DNA from: Mycolicibacterium stellerae
GTDB taxonomy: Bacteria > Actinomycetota > Actinomycetes > Mycobacteriales > Mycobacteriaceae
DNA length: 64,000 nt
Reading direction: 5' to 3'
Assembly (NCBI RefSeq): GCF_003719305.1
Contig: NZ_RARC01000004.1
Span: 186,001 to 250,000, forward strand
Within the stretch, counting starts at the first letter, position 1. Each line of letters opens with the position of its first letter. Below, piece after piece: positions 43,076 through 53,929 of the stretch. The position numbers and the translations under genes were made by a program. A model generated the notes under the pieces. That model did not search any database. It was not told the DNA's origin and saw only the letters and a list, made by a program, of their open reading frames with translations.

Positions 43076-46000
43076 GTACTCTCCTTGTTCGTCGAGTGGT
43101 GCGCGGGATGACTGCCGGTGGAGCTGAGCGCAGGGGCGTCGGCGGCAAAGGCGTCACACAACATCTCGGCCAATGCTCTGACCGTGGTGATATCGGTTGA
43201 GCTGACGCGGATTCCGGTCTCGGTCTCGATGCGAGTCCGCAGTTCCAGGCTGCCCAACGAATCCAGGCCGTACTCCGACAGCTGGCGGTCTGGATCGACC
43301 GAGCGACGAAGGATGACGCTCACCTGTTCGGAGACCAGGCGACGAACCCGTGTCGGCCATTCGTCACGCGGCAGCTCGATCAGTTGCGCGCGCAGGCCGG
43401 TTGAATCTGTCCGGCCTTGACCCTTCTCGCTGAACACCTCGGCGAACCGGCTGCGCTGAGCAAGCGAGGTCAGCCAAGGACTTCCGATCACCGGGGCGTA
43501 GCCGCTGTAGGCGCGGTTGTGACGGATCAGCGTTTCGAACGCGCGCGCACCTTCCTCCGGGGTGATCATCGTCGTGACGCCTCCGTCGGCGAGATGACGG
43601 CCACGCCCGATCTGTGCCCATGCCCCCCATGCGATCGCGCTGGCCGGAAGCCCTTGGGCGCGACGCCAATGCGTGAAGGCATCCAGCCAGCTGTTGGCTG
43701 CCGCGTAGGGGCCCTGGCCGGGTGAGCCCAGCAGTGCCGCCGCCGAGGAAAAGGAGCAGAACCAGTCCAGCGGCTGGGTCGTCGTCGCGCGATGCAGATG
43801 CCAGGCGCCGTAGACCTTCGGTGCCCAGTTGCGGTCGATCAGTTCGTCGGTGATGTTGGTCAGGATCGAGTCCTCTACCACCGCCGCCGCGTGCAGCACC
43901 CCACGCACCGCGAGGCCCGTCGCAGTCGCGGTCGCCACCAATCGGTCGACGGTGTCGGCGTTACTGACGTCTCCGCAAACGACGTCGATGTCGCAGCCGT
44001 CGGCCCATAGCCTGTCAATGGCCGCCAGCGCAGCGGGATTGGGACGCGACCGCGAATTGAGCACGATTCGTCCGCACCCGGCAGACGCCATCTTCGAGGC
44101 GATGAACAACCCGAGGCCACCCAGTCCGCCTGTCACGATGTACGCACCGTCGCTGCGGAACATCGGCGCCTGCTCCGGTGGCACAACCACGCTGGTATGC
44201 CCGACCCGCGGGACTGTCAGCAGCAGCTTCCCGTGGTGCTCGGCCGCGCTCATCACGCGGATCGCGGTGGCCGCGTCGTCGAGAGGGTAGTGCGTGCTCT
44301 CCGGCAACGGCAGGACACCCTCGGCGGTGAGGCTGTACACGGTGTTCAGCAGATCGCGGATCCTCTCCGGATGCGTTGCGCACATCAGGCCGAGGTCGAC
44401 GCCGAAGAACGACAGGTTGCGCCGGAACGGGAACAGCCCGAGCCGGGTGTCGCCGTAGATGTCCTTCTTCCCGATTTCGACGAACCGCCCGCCGAACGCC
44501 AGCAGTTCCACCCCGGCGCGTTGAGCGGCACCGGTCAGGGAGTTGAGAACCACATCGACGCCGTAGCCCCCGGTATCGCTACGGATCTGCTCGGCGAACG
44601 CTGTGCTGCGCGAATCGTAGACGTGTTCGATGCCCATGTCGCGCAGGGCTTGTCGACGCTCTTCGGTGCCCGCGGTGGCGAAGATCTGCGCTCCGTAGGC
44701 GCGGCAGATGGCAATCGCCGCCTGCCCGACACCGCCGGTGGCCGAGTGGATCAGCACCTTGTCGCGGGAGCTGACGCGGGCCAGGTCGTACAGGCCGTGC
44801 CAAGCGGTGGCATGCGCCGTGGAGATAGCGGCGGCCTGATCATCGCGCAGATTCGACGGCAGTGTCACCGCGACATTCGCGTCACACGTGAGGTATGTCG
44901 CCCAACAGCCATTGGGTGACATGCCGCCGACGTGGTCGCCCACGCGATGGGTGGTGACGCCGGGACCCACAGCCGTCACGACGCCTGCAAAATCGGTTCC
45001 AAGCCGCGGTTTGACCTTGTCGAAGGTCGGGTAGCGGCCGAAGGCGACGAGCACGTCGGCGAAGTTGAGGCTCGACGCGGTCACGGCGACCTCGATCTGT
45101 CCGTTGGCCGGCCTGACCCGCGTTACCGCGGCCAGTTCCAGCGTCTGCATGTCACCCGGAGTGCGGATCTGTAGTGCCATTCCGTCGCGCTCGTGATTGA
45201 CGACGGTGGTGCGTCGTTCGTCGGGTCGCAGTGGGCTTGGATACAGCCGGGCCGTGTGCCGCGTGCCGCTACGCCACGCCGTCTCGTCCTCGTCACAGTC
45301 GCTGAGCAGTTGGTTGGCAACGCGGTCGGCTTCGGTGTGTTCGTCGACGTCTATCTGCGTGACCGCCAGATGCGGGTGCTCGGCGCTGACTACCCGCAGC
45401 AGGCCACGCAGGCCTGCCTGCTCCAGGTTGGGGCGGTCGCCCGGTAACACGGCTTGCGCTGCCCTTGTGACCACGAACAAGCGCGGGGCGTGCCCGGTGA
45501 TGTCCCGGACATCGGGCAGTTGGCGGATGATTCGGACCATGTGCTGGACACAGTCACGACCGCGGACGTCGCACTGGTGCTCCGGATAGTCGTTGCGCGG
45601 TTGCGTCACGACGGCAACACCGGTGAAACCGCCCTCGATGAGGGTCTTGCGCAGCCGATCGGCGTTCGTCAAGTGATCTGCGTGCAGTGGCCACGACATC
45701 GTGGTGACCTCGGCCTCGTTCAGCTTCAATGCGTCGACCATTTTGCTGGACAGCAGGTCGGGGACATCGGCCGTGCTGATCAGCAACCAATTGCCCGGCG
45801 CCTGCTTTGCCTCGGGCAGGTCCTTGGCGTGCCACTCCACCGCCAGCAGTCGTTCGCCGAGGAGTCGGTCGCCGTCGGTGGCGTCGGTCATGCCGGAGCC
45901 CATCTGCAGACCTTGGGCGCTCAGCAGGACGGCGCCGTGTTCGTCGAGCAGATCGAGGTCGGCTTCGACAAGGGAACCGTCGGTCGACGTGACCCGCGTG

Positions 46001-49000
46001 AGGCAGAACTGCGCGGTTCGGGTGGGCCCGTAGGCGCATAGCCTGCGCACCCCGAGTGGAAGCAAAAGCCCACCGCCGCCTGCATTTTGGACGGCCGGGT
46101 GTGCCGCCACGGACTGAAAGCAGGCGTCAAGAAGAACGGGATGCATGCCGTAGGCGCGTTGCTCCGCGCGGATGGCGCTCGGCAGCCCAACCTCGGCCAG
46201 CACGGTGCTGACCGGACCTTCAGTGGTGTTGGCTGCCGCCAACCCCGTGAAGCCGGGCCCGAACTGCACGCCGCGGCTGTCGAACCACTGGCGCAGTTCA
46301 GAGCCTTCGATGCGGCTCGGGTGTCTGGCTTTCAGATCGGTCATGTCGTATGCCGGCGGCTGCTCGGGTACCTCGAGTGCCTGCAGCACGGCGGTGGCGC
46401 ACCGCGATCGCTGACCGTCCTGGTCGGTCTCGACCACGAACCGGGCGACCCCCGGTGATTCGACCGAAGCCACCGCACCGACCAGCGTTTCCGTATCCAG
46501 CAGCAGCATCTCTTCGAATCGGAGGTCGCGCACCCCTGATTCGTCACCGAACATTGTTCTGGCTGCGGCCAGCGCCATCTCGCAATACGCCGCGCCGGGC
46601 AGTGCGGCGACGTTGTGGATCTGGTGGTCGGCAAGCCAGGGGAGTGTGCCAGTACCCACATCGGAGTGCCAGGCGTGACGCTCGGGCTCCTCGAGAAGTC
46701 GCACGTGCGGCCCCAGTAAGGGGTGAGTTGTGACGGTGTGAGTTCCGGCGGACTTATGTTGGGCGCCATCCGAACTCAGCATCAGCCGCCGGTGCGTCCA
46801 CGTCGGCAGGGGGGCGTCAACGAGCTTTCCGTGTGGCGCGAGGACGGCCAGATCGATTGCGGCCCCGGCGCAATGCAGATCTGCGACGAAACCCAACAGC
46901 CCGTGAGGCAGGTGCTGTTCGCGTCGCATGCTCGCCAGCGCAGCTGCAGGAATTTCCAGGCTCGTCGCGGTCTGGGCAACCGCACGGATCAGCAGGGGAT
47001 GCGGAGACAGCTCTGCGAAGACCCGGTACCCGTCCTCGAGCGCGGCCTGCACTGCGGCGGCGAATCTGACCGTATGGCGCAGGTTGTCGACCCAGTAGTC
47101 GGTGTCGCACACCGGTTCTTCTCGGGGGTCGTATGAAGTTGCGGAGTAATAGGGAATCTTTGGTGTGCTCGGCCTCAGATCCGACAGCACGTCGGCCAGG
47201 GCGTCGAGGATCGAATCGACCTGCGGCGTGTGCGAAGCGACGTCGACGTTCACCTCGCGCGCCATCACGTCGCGCTCCTCCCATGCGGCGATCAGGTCGC
47301 GGACGGTCTGCGGAGTGCCGCCGATGACCGTCGACTGCGGGGAGGCCACCACGGCGACCACGACGTCGTCGATGCGGCGGGCGGCCAGTTCCTCGTGCAC
47401 GCGCTGAGCGGGTAGCTCGACAGAGGCCATTGCGCCAACGCCGGCGATCCTGGTGCACAGCCGCGACCGACGGCAGATCACCTTGATCCCATCCTCGAGG
47501 GTCAATGCGCCTGCGACGACGGCGGCGGCGACTTCGCCCAACGAGTGACCGATGACCGCACCAGGTCGGACTCCGTGTGAGGTCATCGTTGCGGCGAGAG
47601 CGACCTGGAAAGCGAACAGTGTGGGTTGAACCCGGTCGATCCCGGTGACCGTGTCGGCCGACATCATCGCTTCGGTCACCGAGAACGACGATTCCCCGGC
47701 GATAAGCGGCTCGATCTCGGCAATCGTGGCGGCAAACACGGGTTCGGTTTTCAGCAGGTCAGCGCCCATCGCAGCCCACTGCGAGCCTTGACCTGAGAAC
47801 AGCCACACCGGTCCGCGGTCGTCCTGGCCGACTGTGGGCTCGGCGACGGGCGCATCGCCGGTGCCCGCGGCGATGTCGCGTAAGCGGGTGATCAATTCGC
47901 CACGGTCGGTGGCGAGCGCGGCGGCGCGCACAGAGCGGTGAGCGCGCCGCCGCGCAAGCGTGTATGCCAGATCGGACAAAGCCACATCTTCGGCGTGGGT
48001 CTCGATCCAGTCGGCCATTCGTTGCGCGGTGCGAGCGAGTTCCTGCGCCGATGTCGACGACAAAGGGAACAACAGCGCGGGCAAGACGGCATGTGGGTCG
48101 TTCACCTCGTCCGCGGGCTGTTCAGGAGCCTGTTCGAGGATGGCGTGCACATTGGTGCCCGACATGCCGTACGACGAGACAGCAGCGCGGCGTGGTGTCG
48201 CGACGTCCAAAGGCCACTGCGTATTCGTCTGCGGCACAAACAGTTTCGTCTCGATGCTTGCGAGCTCATCGGGCAGTCGGGTGAAGTGCAGCGTCTGCGG
48301 CACCACCCCGTGTTGGAGCGCGAGGATGGCTTTCATCAGTCCGAGCGCACCCGCCGCCGACTCCGCGTGGCCGAAGTTGGTCTTCACCGACACGAGCGCA
48401 CACGGGTTGTCGATGCCATAGAGCCGGGCGAGACTGCCGTACTCGATCGGGTCGCCGACGGGGGTTCCCGTGCCGTGCGCCTCGACCATGCCGACAGTCG
48501 CAGGGTCTACGCGGGCGACCTCGAGCGCGGTGCGGTATACCGCCGCTTGCGCCTCGAGGGACGGTGTGGCGATGTTGTCGGTGCGTCCGTCCTGGTTCGC
48601 GGCGGTGCCGCGAATGACCGCGAGCACCCTGTCGCCGTCACGTGCAGCGTCCTCGAGTCGCTTCAACAGCAAGACCACGCACCCCTCGGAGCGCACGAAA
48701 CCGTCTGCTGCGGCGTCGAACGAGCGGCACCGCCCACTCGGCGAGAGCATGCCCTGGCCGGACGCCGAGACGTACTTGCGTGGTTCGAGCATTATCATCA
48801 CGCCCCCGGCCATTGCGAGATTGCTCTCGCCTTCGTGAAGGCTGCGGCAGGCCATATGGACGGCGAGCAGGCTCGACGAGCATGCGGTGTCCACCGTCAA
48901 CGCCGGACCGTGCAGGCCGAGCGCGTAGGCGATACGCCCTGAGGCCATGCTGAACGCCGTGCCGGTGAACGCATACGCCTGATCGAGGGCACCCGCGTCG

Positions 49001-49413
49001 CTAGTGACCATGACGTAGTCGTCGTGAGACATACCCATGAACACGCCGGTGGTGGTGTTCGCCATGCGCGCAGGGGTGTGTCCGGCGTGTTCCATTGCCT
49101 CCCAACCGGTCTCCAGCAGCAGTCGCTGCTGCGGGTCCATCGCAATCGCCTCGCGCTCGCTGATGCCGAAGAACTCTGGATCGAAACCCGCCACGTCGTC
49201 GATGAATCCGCCCCACCGCGACACCGACCTCCCAGGAACTCCCGGCTCGGGGTCATAGAATTCGTCGGCGTCCCAGCGGCCCGCGGGAATCTCGGTCACC
49301 AGATCATCGCCGCGCATCAGCGCACTCCACAGCGCCTCAGGAGAATCGATGCCTCCCGGAAGCCGGCATGCCATACCGATAACGGCGATGGGCGTGGCTG
49401 GCGCTTTTCTCAC
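43063..49413 (-). CDS. Type I reducing polyketide synthase (MAS/Pks2/Pks5 type)
   Basis: 2116-residue single-module iterative PKS. Domains: KS ([13 protein letters not shown], Cys about 176; [20 protein letters not shown]), AT ([13 protein letters not shown] about 622; VASH at the selectivity position, closer to methylmalonyl YASH than malonyl HAFH), DH ([14 protein letters not shown], His about 928), ER ([14 protein letters not shown] about 1556), KR ([17 protein letters not shown] about 1765), ACP ([12 protein letters not shown], Ser about 2053). No thioesterase, so PapA should off-load the chain. The full reductive loop predicts a saturated, probably methyl-branched acyl chain. GTG start; divergent from a TetR gene. 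No fatty-acyl-AMP ligase is found in the window. Confidence 0.94.
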   Translation of the reverse strand: MRKAPATPIAVIGMACRLPGGIDSPEALWSALMRGDDLVTEIPAGRWDADEFYDPEPGVPGRSVSRWGGFIDDVAGFDPEFFGISEREAIAMDPQQRLLLETGWEAMEHAGHTPARMANTTTGVFMGMSHDDYVMVTSDAGALDQAYAFTGTAFSMASGRIAYALGLHGPALTVDTACSSSLLAVHMACRSLHEGESNLAMAGGVMIMLEPRKYVSASGQGMLSPSGRCRSFDAAADGFVRSEGCVVLLLKRLEDAARDGDRVLAVIRGTAANQDGRTDNIATPSLEAQAAVYRTALEVARVDPATVGMVEAHGTGTPVGDPIEYGSLARLYGIDNPCALVSVKTNFGHAESAAGALGLMKAILALQHGVVPQTLHFTRLPDELASIETKLFVPQTNTQWPLDVATPRRAAVSSYGMSGTNVHAILEQAPEQPADEVNDPHAVLPALLFPLSSTSAQELARTAQRMADWIETHAEDVALSDLAYTLARRRAHRSVRAAALATDRGELITRLRDIAAGTGDAPVAEPTVGQDDRGPVWLFSGQGSQWAAMGADLLKTEPVFAATIAEIEPLIAGESSFSVTEAMMSADTVTGIDRVQPTLFAFQVALAATMTSHGVRPGAVIGHSLGEVAAAVVAGALTLEDGIKVICRRSRLCTRIAGVGAMASVELPAQRVHEELAARRIDDVVVAVVASPQSTVIGGTPQTVRDLIAAWEERDVMAREVNVDVASHTPQVDSILDALADVLSDLRPSTPKIPYYSATSYDPREEPVCDTDYWVDNLRHTVRFAAAVQAALEDGYRVFAELSPHPLLIRAVAQTATSLEIPAAALASMRREQHLPHGLLGFVADLHCAGAAIDLAVLAPHGKLVDAPLPTWTHRRLMLSSDGAQHKSAGTHTVTTHPLLGPHVRLLEEPERHAWHSDVGTGTLPWLADHQIHNVAALPGAAYCEMALAAARTMFGDESGVRDLRFEEMLLLDTETLVGAVASVESPGVARFVVETDQDGQRSRCATAVLQALEVPEQPPAYDMTDLKARHPSRIEGSELRQWFDSRGVQFGPGFTGLAAANTTEGPVSTVLAEVGLPSAIRAEQRAYGMHPVLLDACFQSVAAHPAVQNAGGGGLLLPLGVRRLCAYGPTRTAQFCLTRVTSTDGSLVEADLDLLDEHGAVLLSAQGLQMGSGMTDATDGDRLLGERLLAVEWHAKDLPEAKQAPGNWLLISTADVPDLLSSKMVDALKLNEAEVTTMSWPLHADHLTNADRLRKTLIEGGFTGVAVVTQPRNDYPEHQCDVRGRDCVQHMVRIIRQLPDVRDITGHAPRLFVVTRAAQAVLPGDRPNLEQAGLRGLLRVVSAEHPHLAVTQIDVDEHTEADRVANQLLSDCDEDETAWRSGTRHTARLYPSPLRPDERRTTVVNHERDGMALQIRTPGDMQTLELAAVTRVRPANGQIEVAVTASSLNFADVLVAFGRYPTFDKVKPRLGTDFAGVVTAVGPGVTTHRVGDHVGGMSPNGCWATYLTCDANVAVTLPSNLRDDQAAAISTAHATAWHGLYDLARVSSRDKVLIHSATGGVGQAAIAICRAYGAQIFATAGTEERRQALRDMGIEHVYDSRSTAFAEQIRSDTGGYGVDVVLNSLTGAAQRAGVELLAFGGRFVEIGKKDIYGDTRLGLFPFRRNLSFFGVDLGLMCATHPERIRDLLNTVYSLTAEGVLPLPESTHYPLDDAATAIRVMSAAEHHGKLLLTVPRVGHTSVVVPPEQAPMFRSDGAYIVTGGLGGLGLFIASKMASAGCGRIVLNSRSRPNPAALAAIDRLWADGCDIDVVCGDVSNADTVDRLVATATATGLAVRGVLHAAAVVEDSILTNITDELIDRNWAPKVYGAWHLHRATTTQPLDWFCSFSSAAALLGSPGQGPYAAANSWLDAFTHWRRAQGLPASAIAWGAWAQIGRGRHLADGGVTTMITPEEGARAFETLIRHNRAYSGYAPVIGSPWLTSLAQRSRFAEVFSEKGQGRTDSTGLRAQLIELPRDEWPTRVRRLVSEQVSVILRRSVDPDRQLSEYGLDSLGSLELRTRIETETGIRVSSTDITTVRALAEMLCDAFAADAPALSSTGSHPAHHSTNKESTWSL

Positions 49414-49590
49414 GGACGCCCACCTTTCATGTTTGGCTGCCGATGCGAGTCGGAAGCGTAATGGATCTCAGCGCTCGGATGTTACGATTCTCCACACTTC
49501 CTAGCGCAGCGCCAGACGTACGGAAAAACTCATACGGGCGTGATATCTAATCGGGGGACGTATTGAGTTGCGGAAGTGGAGAATGCTGTG
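49414..49590. promoter_or_regulatory. Divergent pks/TetR promoter region
   Basis: 177 bp between the PKS operon and the first TetR gene. Two similar units, CGTACGG (49518-49524 area) and CATACGGGCG (about 49532-49541), lie near the middle. No clear perfect palindrome was found. GGAG sits about 9 bases before the TetR ATG. The position fits local control by one of the TetR proteins. Confidence 0.4.
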
Positions 49591-50223
49591 ATGGCTAGCC
49601 GGGACCCGACGCCGGTTCCCGAACCGTCAACGGATGCGACAAGCGAGAAGATTCTCGACGCGGCGTTGCAGGTCTTGACCGACTTCGGTTTCAAAAAGGC
49701 CACGGTTGAGCTGGTGGCCAAGACCGCGGGCGTCGCACACACGACGGTCTACCGGCGCTGGAGCACCCGAGATGAGTTGTTGCGCGCTGCCGTCATCCGC
49801 GAGGTGCACGCCGTCTTCGATGCTGCACTCCGGACCATCGATGACGAAGCAACGTTCGACGACAAGGTGCTCACGGCGTTCATCGAGGTCGTCTGGTCCG
49901 TGCACACGCATCCGCTGATGGCGCGCGAGCTGAGAATCGAACCCGAGACGGCGCTTCCGTTGTTGACCACCGCGGCCGCTCCGGTTCTGCCCGGTGCGCT
50001 CGACTTTGTCGCGGAGCGGTTGCGCATCGTTGCCGCGGCTAGTGGGGTGCAACTCGACGATCCCGAATCGCTGGCCGACATCCTGCTGCGGCTGGCGCAC
50101 TCGCTGGTGCTGGTGCCCAATCCCGGCCGGCCGCTTCGCCGAAAGGCCGACGTCGACGCCTACGCTCGGCGTTATCTGCAACCGCTGACCCAATCGGCCG
50201 TGGTGACCGGTGTTCGTCCCTGA
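49591..50223 (+). CDS. TetR-family transcriptional regulator (first of tandem)
   Basis: 210 residues. HTH: SEKILDAALQVLTDFGFKKATVELVAKTAGVAHTTVYRRWSTRDELL in pieces, about 15-65. The helical ligand domain follows, with FDDKVLTAFIEVVWSVH, LDDPESLADILLRLAHSLVLVPNPGR and DVDAYARRYLQPL. ATG 49591 follows a GGAG site. Divergent from the PKS operon, the likely target. Its C-terminal half is closely similar to the third gene of this array, which lacks an HTH. Confidence 0.9.
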   Translation: MASRDPTPVPEPSTDATSEKILDAALQVLTDFGFKKATVELVAKTAGVAHTTVYRRWSTRDELLRAAVIREVHAVFDAALRTIDDEATFDDKVLTAFIEVVWSVHTHPLMARELRIEPETALPLLTTAAAPVLPGALDFVAERLRIVAAASGVQLDDPESLADILLRLAHSLVLVPNPGRPLRRKADVDAYARRYLQPLTQSAVVTGVRP

Positions 50224-50271
50224 CCACAGGGGTCGCACCCGGCGATCACCGAACCCCAACGGTGAGAACTT

Positions 50272-50919
50272 GTGACCGCCATGCCGAGCGAGTTCGGTAC
50301 ACCAGGTGCGGTGGCACCAACCTGCGCGTCGGAGCGCATCCTGGCCGCGGCATCCGATCTGTGCACCCTCGTCGGCGTCAAGCACGCGACAATAAGCGAC
50401 ATCGCCAGGCACGCCGACGTCTCCGAGGACGCCATCTACGGGCAGTGGGGGGCGGTTACCGACATCTTGAGCGCGGTGGTCATTCGGGACTTTCGCGCCG
50501 GCATCGACGACACCGAATCGCGCGTCCATGCACACGAACAGCTCGAGGACATGATCGCAGAGGCGTTCGCCTCGACTTTCTGGTTCCTCGACAGCCACCC
50601 CATCGTCGGTGGCGCGGTGCGCTCCGACGCCGACACCATCTTGCCGGAGGCGCAGGTGTCGATCGCCGCGGTCATCACCGCCGTCACCCGGTGGCTGGTC
50701 GACATCATCGGCATGACCGCGCACCGTAGCGCCGGCCTGGTGATCGACGCCGAACTTCTCGAGGAGATAACTACCCGGCTGATCCAGTCGATGCTGTTGG
50801 CGCCCAACCTGTCCGGCCCCTCAAACACATTTGTCGCGATTGCCGATTACGCGCGACGGCGTTTCGTCCCGTTGGTCTACGCCATGTGCAGGCCCGGCTC
50901 GGGTGGTTGTGGACGATGA
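50272..50919 (+). CDS. TetR-family transcriptional regulator (second of tandem)
   Basis: 215 residues. HTH: SERILAAASDLCTLVGVKHATISDIARHADVSEDAIYGQW in pieces, about 20-60. The ligand domain contains LEDMIAEAFASTFWFLDSHP and DAELLEEITTRLIQSMLLAPN. It is more diverged from the first TetR than the third gene is. GTG 50272; ATG 50281 is an alternative. Lies 48 bp after the first TetR and 13 bp before the third gene, so the three form one operon. Confidence 0.87.
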   Translation: MTAMPSEFGTPGAVAPTCASERILAAASDLCTLVGVKHATISDIARHADVSEDAIYGQWGAVTDILSAVVIRDFRAGIDDTESRVHAHEQLEDMIAEAFASTFWFLDSHPIVGGAVRSDADTILPEAQVSIAAVITAVTRWLVDIIGMTAHRSAGLVIDAELLEEITTRLIQSMLLAPNLSGPSNTFVAIADYARRRFVPLVYAMCRPGSGGCGR

Positions 50920-50932
50920 GCGAGGACAAGAG

Positions 50933-51964
50933 ATGACGGGGCGTCACCACAGGGGCCCGACCCCGGGCGCCGGGCCGGATGCGCTGGGGAGCGCCGTGAG
51001 GACGGCCATCGACGCGGCGCTTGCCGTGACAGACGACAAAGCGACGTTCGAAGACCAAGTGCTCGGCGCGTTCACCGACGTGGTGTGGCGACTGCACATC
51101 GAACTCGGAACTGCTGCGGCAGAGGACGAACTGGCGCCGTTGACCGCCGCGGCCGGCCCGGTCCTGCCAGCGGTTATCGACTTCACCGCCCGACGCATCG
51201 AGGCGCTAGCCACAGACACCGCCGTGCACCTCGACGACAGTGAATCGTTGGCTCACATCTTGGTGCGAGTGGCGCATGCGGTATTGCTGGTGCCGGACCC
51301 AGATCGGCGACTGAGTACTCGGGCCGACGTCAGCGACTACGGCCGGCGCTATCTGGGACCGGTACTGCGGCACGCCGTCGGGGGACCGCCGCGAGGCCTC
51401 GATGGGGTTGCCGGGCAACAACTACCGCCGCGGCGGCGGTTCCGCGGGGAAGCGGTGTTGGCCACCTTGATGGCGGCATTGATCGGTTCGGCGGGACTGC
51501 TGATAGCGCTGGCGCGGCCGGATCCCCCCTCGGTGACGCCGACCAACCTCACCGGTTCGGTGCCGCAGCCCTCGCCAGAGCCAGACGCGGTCACCGTCCC
51601 GACCGTGGCGTCGCCGTCAGCGACCGCCGCACCGCCTGCCCCTGACCCGGCACCGCCGTCTGCCACAGCAGCGCCGACGATCGCGCCGACCGAAGTTCCG
51701 ACACCGCGAGTTGTTGGTTCCGCACCGACGGTCGCCGACCCCGCCGGTTCCGACGAATCCGATGGGCCGATGGACGAACCCGTCGGTGCGCCGCCGGGTC
51801 CGTTGTCGCCCATGCCATCCCGTCCGATCGCGGGCGGCCCAGTCCCAGCGTCGCCTCAGCAACCCACGGTCGCACGGCCGCCCACGTCGAGCCCGTTTAT
51901 CGGCGGAGGGTCGGGTCCTCGGACGCCCCCGCACTCCGGTGGCGGCCCCGGCGGACCACCGTAG
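50933..51964 (+). CDS. HTH-less TetR ligand-domain protein with membrane anchor and Pro-rich tail
   Basis: 343 residues. Residues about 15-160 align by eye with the ligand-binding half of the first TetR: TFEDQVLGAFTDVVW against TFDDKVLTAFIEVVW, LDDSESLAHILVRVAHAVLLVPDPDR against LDDPESLADILLRLAHSLVLVPNPGR (pieces), and DYGRRYLGP against AYARRYLQP. No helix-turn-helix precedes it. A basic PPRRRFRGE and one membrane span (LATLMAALIGSAGLLIALA, about 174-193) follow, then a 150-residue Pro/Ala/Thr/Ser tail ending in Gly/Pro repeats. Predicted topology is ligand domain inside, tail outside. ATG 50933 has GAGG 7 bases upstream. Function is unknown. Confidence 0.75.
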   Translation: MTGRHHRGPTPGAGPDALGSAVRTAIDAALAVTDDKATFEDQVLGAFTDVVWRLHIELGTAAAEDELAPLTAAAGPVLPAVIDFTARRIEALATDTAVHLDDSESLAHILVRVAHAVLLVPDPDRRLSTRADVSDYGRRYLGPVLRHAVGGPPRGLDGVAGQQLPPRRRFRGEAVLATLMAALIGSAGLLIALARPDPPSVTPTNLTGSVPQPSPEPDAVTVPTVASPSATAAPPAPDPAPPSATAAPTIAPTEVPTPRVVGSAPTVADPAGSDESDGPMDEPVGAPPGPLSPMPSRPIAGGPVPASPQQPTVARPPTSSPFIGGGSGPRTPPHSGGGPGGPP

Positions 51965-52052
51965 ACAACAGCGGTCGCGGCCGCTTGACGGGTTTTAACT
52001 CCCGCGCTGGCGCACAGGTCTGGCAGCTGCGGGACCGGGCCGACGACTGAAC

Positions 52053-53189
52053 TCAGCCGTCGGAATCGGCGGGCTGTATGTGGATTGTTGAGTTGCCGCC
52101 GTGGCGTTTGGCGTCGAACATCGCATGATCGGCGTGCCCGACGATGGTGTCGAGCAGTGCGGCAGGGTCAATCCCAGGCGCGGCGAAGGTGGCCAGGGCA
52201 ACACTGGCGACGCCCACGCTGGCGGTGATCGGAGCGTGATCAGCCGGCGCACCGACTGCGGACCTCACCCGCTCGGTGATGCGTTCTGTGTGGCCTGGAT
52301 CGGTGAGCTCGACGATGACGAATTCCTCCCCGCCGACCCGAGCCACCAATGAGCTGCCGCGAACCGCGGACTTGATCCGTCGTGCACTGCGGATCAAGAC
52401 CTCGTCACCGACAGCGTGACCGAAGGTGTCGTTGATGCCTTTGAACCGGTCCAGATCAACGACCATCACCAGCAGTTGGGCGTCCTTGGAATGCCCGTCG
52501 CGCACCAGGTCGCCGACATGAAGGTGCAGTCCGCGCCGGTTCAGCAGGCCGGTCAGCGGATCGGTGACCGACACGTTGGCGTCGTTGCGCAGAGTCCAGA
52601 TCCCGAATTGGATCCCCAACGGAGTCGCGACCACACCCGCCGTCGCCATCAACGTTTTGGCGGCGAAGGCGACCCCGTCAAAGTCCCCCCCGCCGACGTG
52701 CACGGCAAAGACCGTCGTCGACACCAGTATCCACACCGTATGCAGCGAAAGGACTTTCGGCCCGTCGAAAAACATCAGATAGACGCCGATCAGCGCAAAC
52801 GCGTTGAACCCGAAGAACGCTCTCAGCCAGTTTGTATCCTGCAGAGCCACCACGGCGATCCCGATATCGCAGGAGACGATGAACCCGATCGACCATCGTC
52901 GCGACGGCCACGGCCGACAACACCAGATGCAAGCCCAAAAGATCGTCAAGATGGCAAACAGTGCCGCGACGACGTGAGACGCGATGCTGTCTGAACTGGC
53001 GGAGGGCAACTGGATCGCCAGCGAAACGACCGCGACAATCCCCGTCCCAGCGCCGATCATCACTCTGATCGCGTCGGCCATCGACCGCTTGGTGAAATAC
53101 TGCACCTGGGCTGCATAGTCGACCGGCTCACGCCACCAATCACGGACAAGACGGCCGAACACACCAAAGCTTCTCGAATAGTCCGGCAA
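52053..53189 (-). CDS. Membrane diguanylate cyclase (GGEEF), paralogue A
   Basis: 378 residues: an N-terminal membrane region with about six spans (residues 40-195), then a GGDEF domain (SVTDPLTGLLNRRGL, VVDLDRFKGINDTFGHAVGD, active site ARVGGEEF about residue 290). It should make cyclic di-GMP at the membrane. The RxxD inhibitory site upstream of GGEEF is absent (RGSS instead). TTG at 53189 is used because it aligns with the TTG of its paralogue at 58.5 kb. The two proteins are strikingly alike along the whole length and lie in opposite orientation. Confidence 0.9.
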   Translation of the reverse strand: MPDYSRSFGVFGRLVRDWWREPVDYAAQVQYFTKRSMADAIRVMIGAGTGIVAVVSLAIQLPSASSDSIASHVVAALFAILTIFWACIWCCRPWPSRRWSIGFIVSCDIGIAVVALQDTNWLRAFFGFNAFALIGVYLMFFDGPKVLSLHTVWILVSTTVFAVHVGGGDFDGVAFAAKTLMATAGVVATPLGIQFGIWTLRNDANVSVTDPLTGLLNRRGLHLHVGDLVRDGHSKDAQLLVMVVDLDRFKGINDTFGHAVGDEVLIRSARRIKSAVRGSSLVARVGGEEFVIVELTDPGHTERITERVRSAVGAPADHAPITASVGVASVALATFAAPGIDPAALLDTIVGHADHAMFDAKRHGGNSTIHIQPADSDG

Positions 53190-53640
53190 ACCACACCCCA
53201 GCTATTCCTGCAACCAGCCCGCCCTCTCGGGCGGCCAATCCAGCCCTGCTGGACGAGCCAGAGCTGCAATCGAGTCTGGCCAGGATAGCGGTTTTCGCGA
53301 ACTCGGAAGATACCGGGCTTTGACAGCGAAGATCGGGACACTGTGACAACGGCCGAGTCGGCCAATACTGCGTGGGCCTCCCGCGCTGCTCACCGACGAA
53401 TCCAGGGCGACCAATGGCGTGTCGCGTGGGTGCGCTGCGTCGTCGGCCACCCGCATGACGGCACACCGCCGCTCGATGTGCTGATCACGCTGCGTTCCAG
53501 TACCCAAATGAACAGCCTCCCCGAACTTTTCGTCGTTGAGGAAGCATACCTGTTAATTAAGTGCCACTAGGTCGGCAATATCCGGCCGCGTCTTTCCTGC
53601 ACGCGCTACGCCGGACATGACAGTGGGCGAGTAATTCCCC
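53190..53640. other. Intergenic stretch without a confident gene
   Basis: About 450 bp upstream of paralogue A. A 75-codon rightward frame from GTG 53343 exists but has no recognisable domain and only a weak ribosome site. The last part (53520-53600) is AT-richer. Nothing else supported is seen. Confidence 0.4.
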
Positions 53641-53649
53641 CACTGGGCC

Positions 53650-53890
53650 GAGGTCGAGAGCTGTGCTGCGCTTGGTCGCCGAGGGCGACGTCTTGATCGA
53701 AGGGTATCGGCCAGTCACCGCGCGACTCGGGTCCGGCACCGCAGGACTGCGCCAAAGTCGATGAGGGGCTGATCTACGGGCGCATGACGGGTGGGGCCAG
53801 GACGGGCCACGTGCGTCACACGCAAGTCATGACAGCAACTACATCTCCCTGACGGCGTCCTGCACGCGATCGGTCGCAAGGGCGAGCGGG
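53650..53890 (+). pseudogene. Alpha-methylacyl-CoA racemase (CaiB/BaiF) remnant with frameshifts
   Basis: Consecutive pieces in shifting frames match the racemase family: VLRLVAEGDVLIEGYRP with TARLG (53662 onward), DCAKVDEGLIYGRMTG (53744 onward), then GQDGP with HDSNYISLT, then VLHAIGRKGER (to about 53885). At least three frameshifts separate pieces that are collinear in the intact protein. Both the first roughly 60 residues and the C-terminal half are missing. It is a decayed fragment, not a coding gene. Confidence 0.75.
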
Positions 53891-53929
53891 TTGTGCCACC
53901 ACCGGAGGCGGCAAACCGCGAGTGCAGCG

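Noticed and set aside
53343..53570. 75-codon frame divergent from diguanylate cyclase A
   Set aside because: No domain, weak ribosome site, and lies in decayed DNA; recorded only as part of the intergenic stretch.
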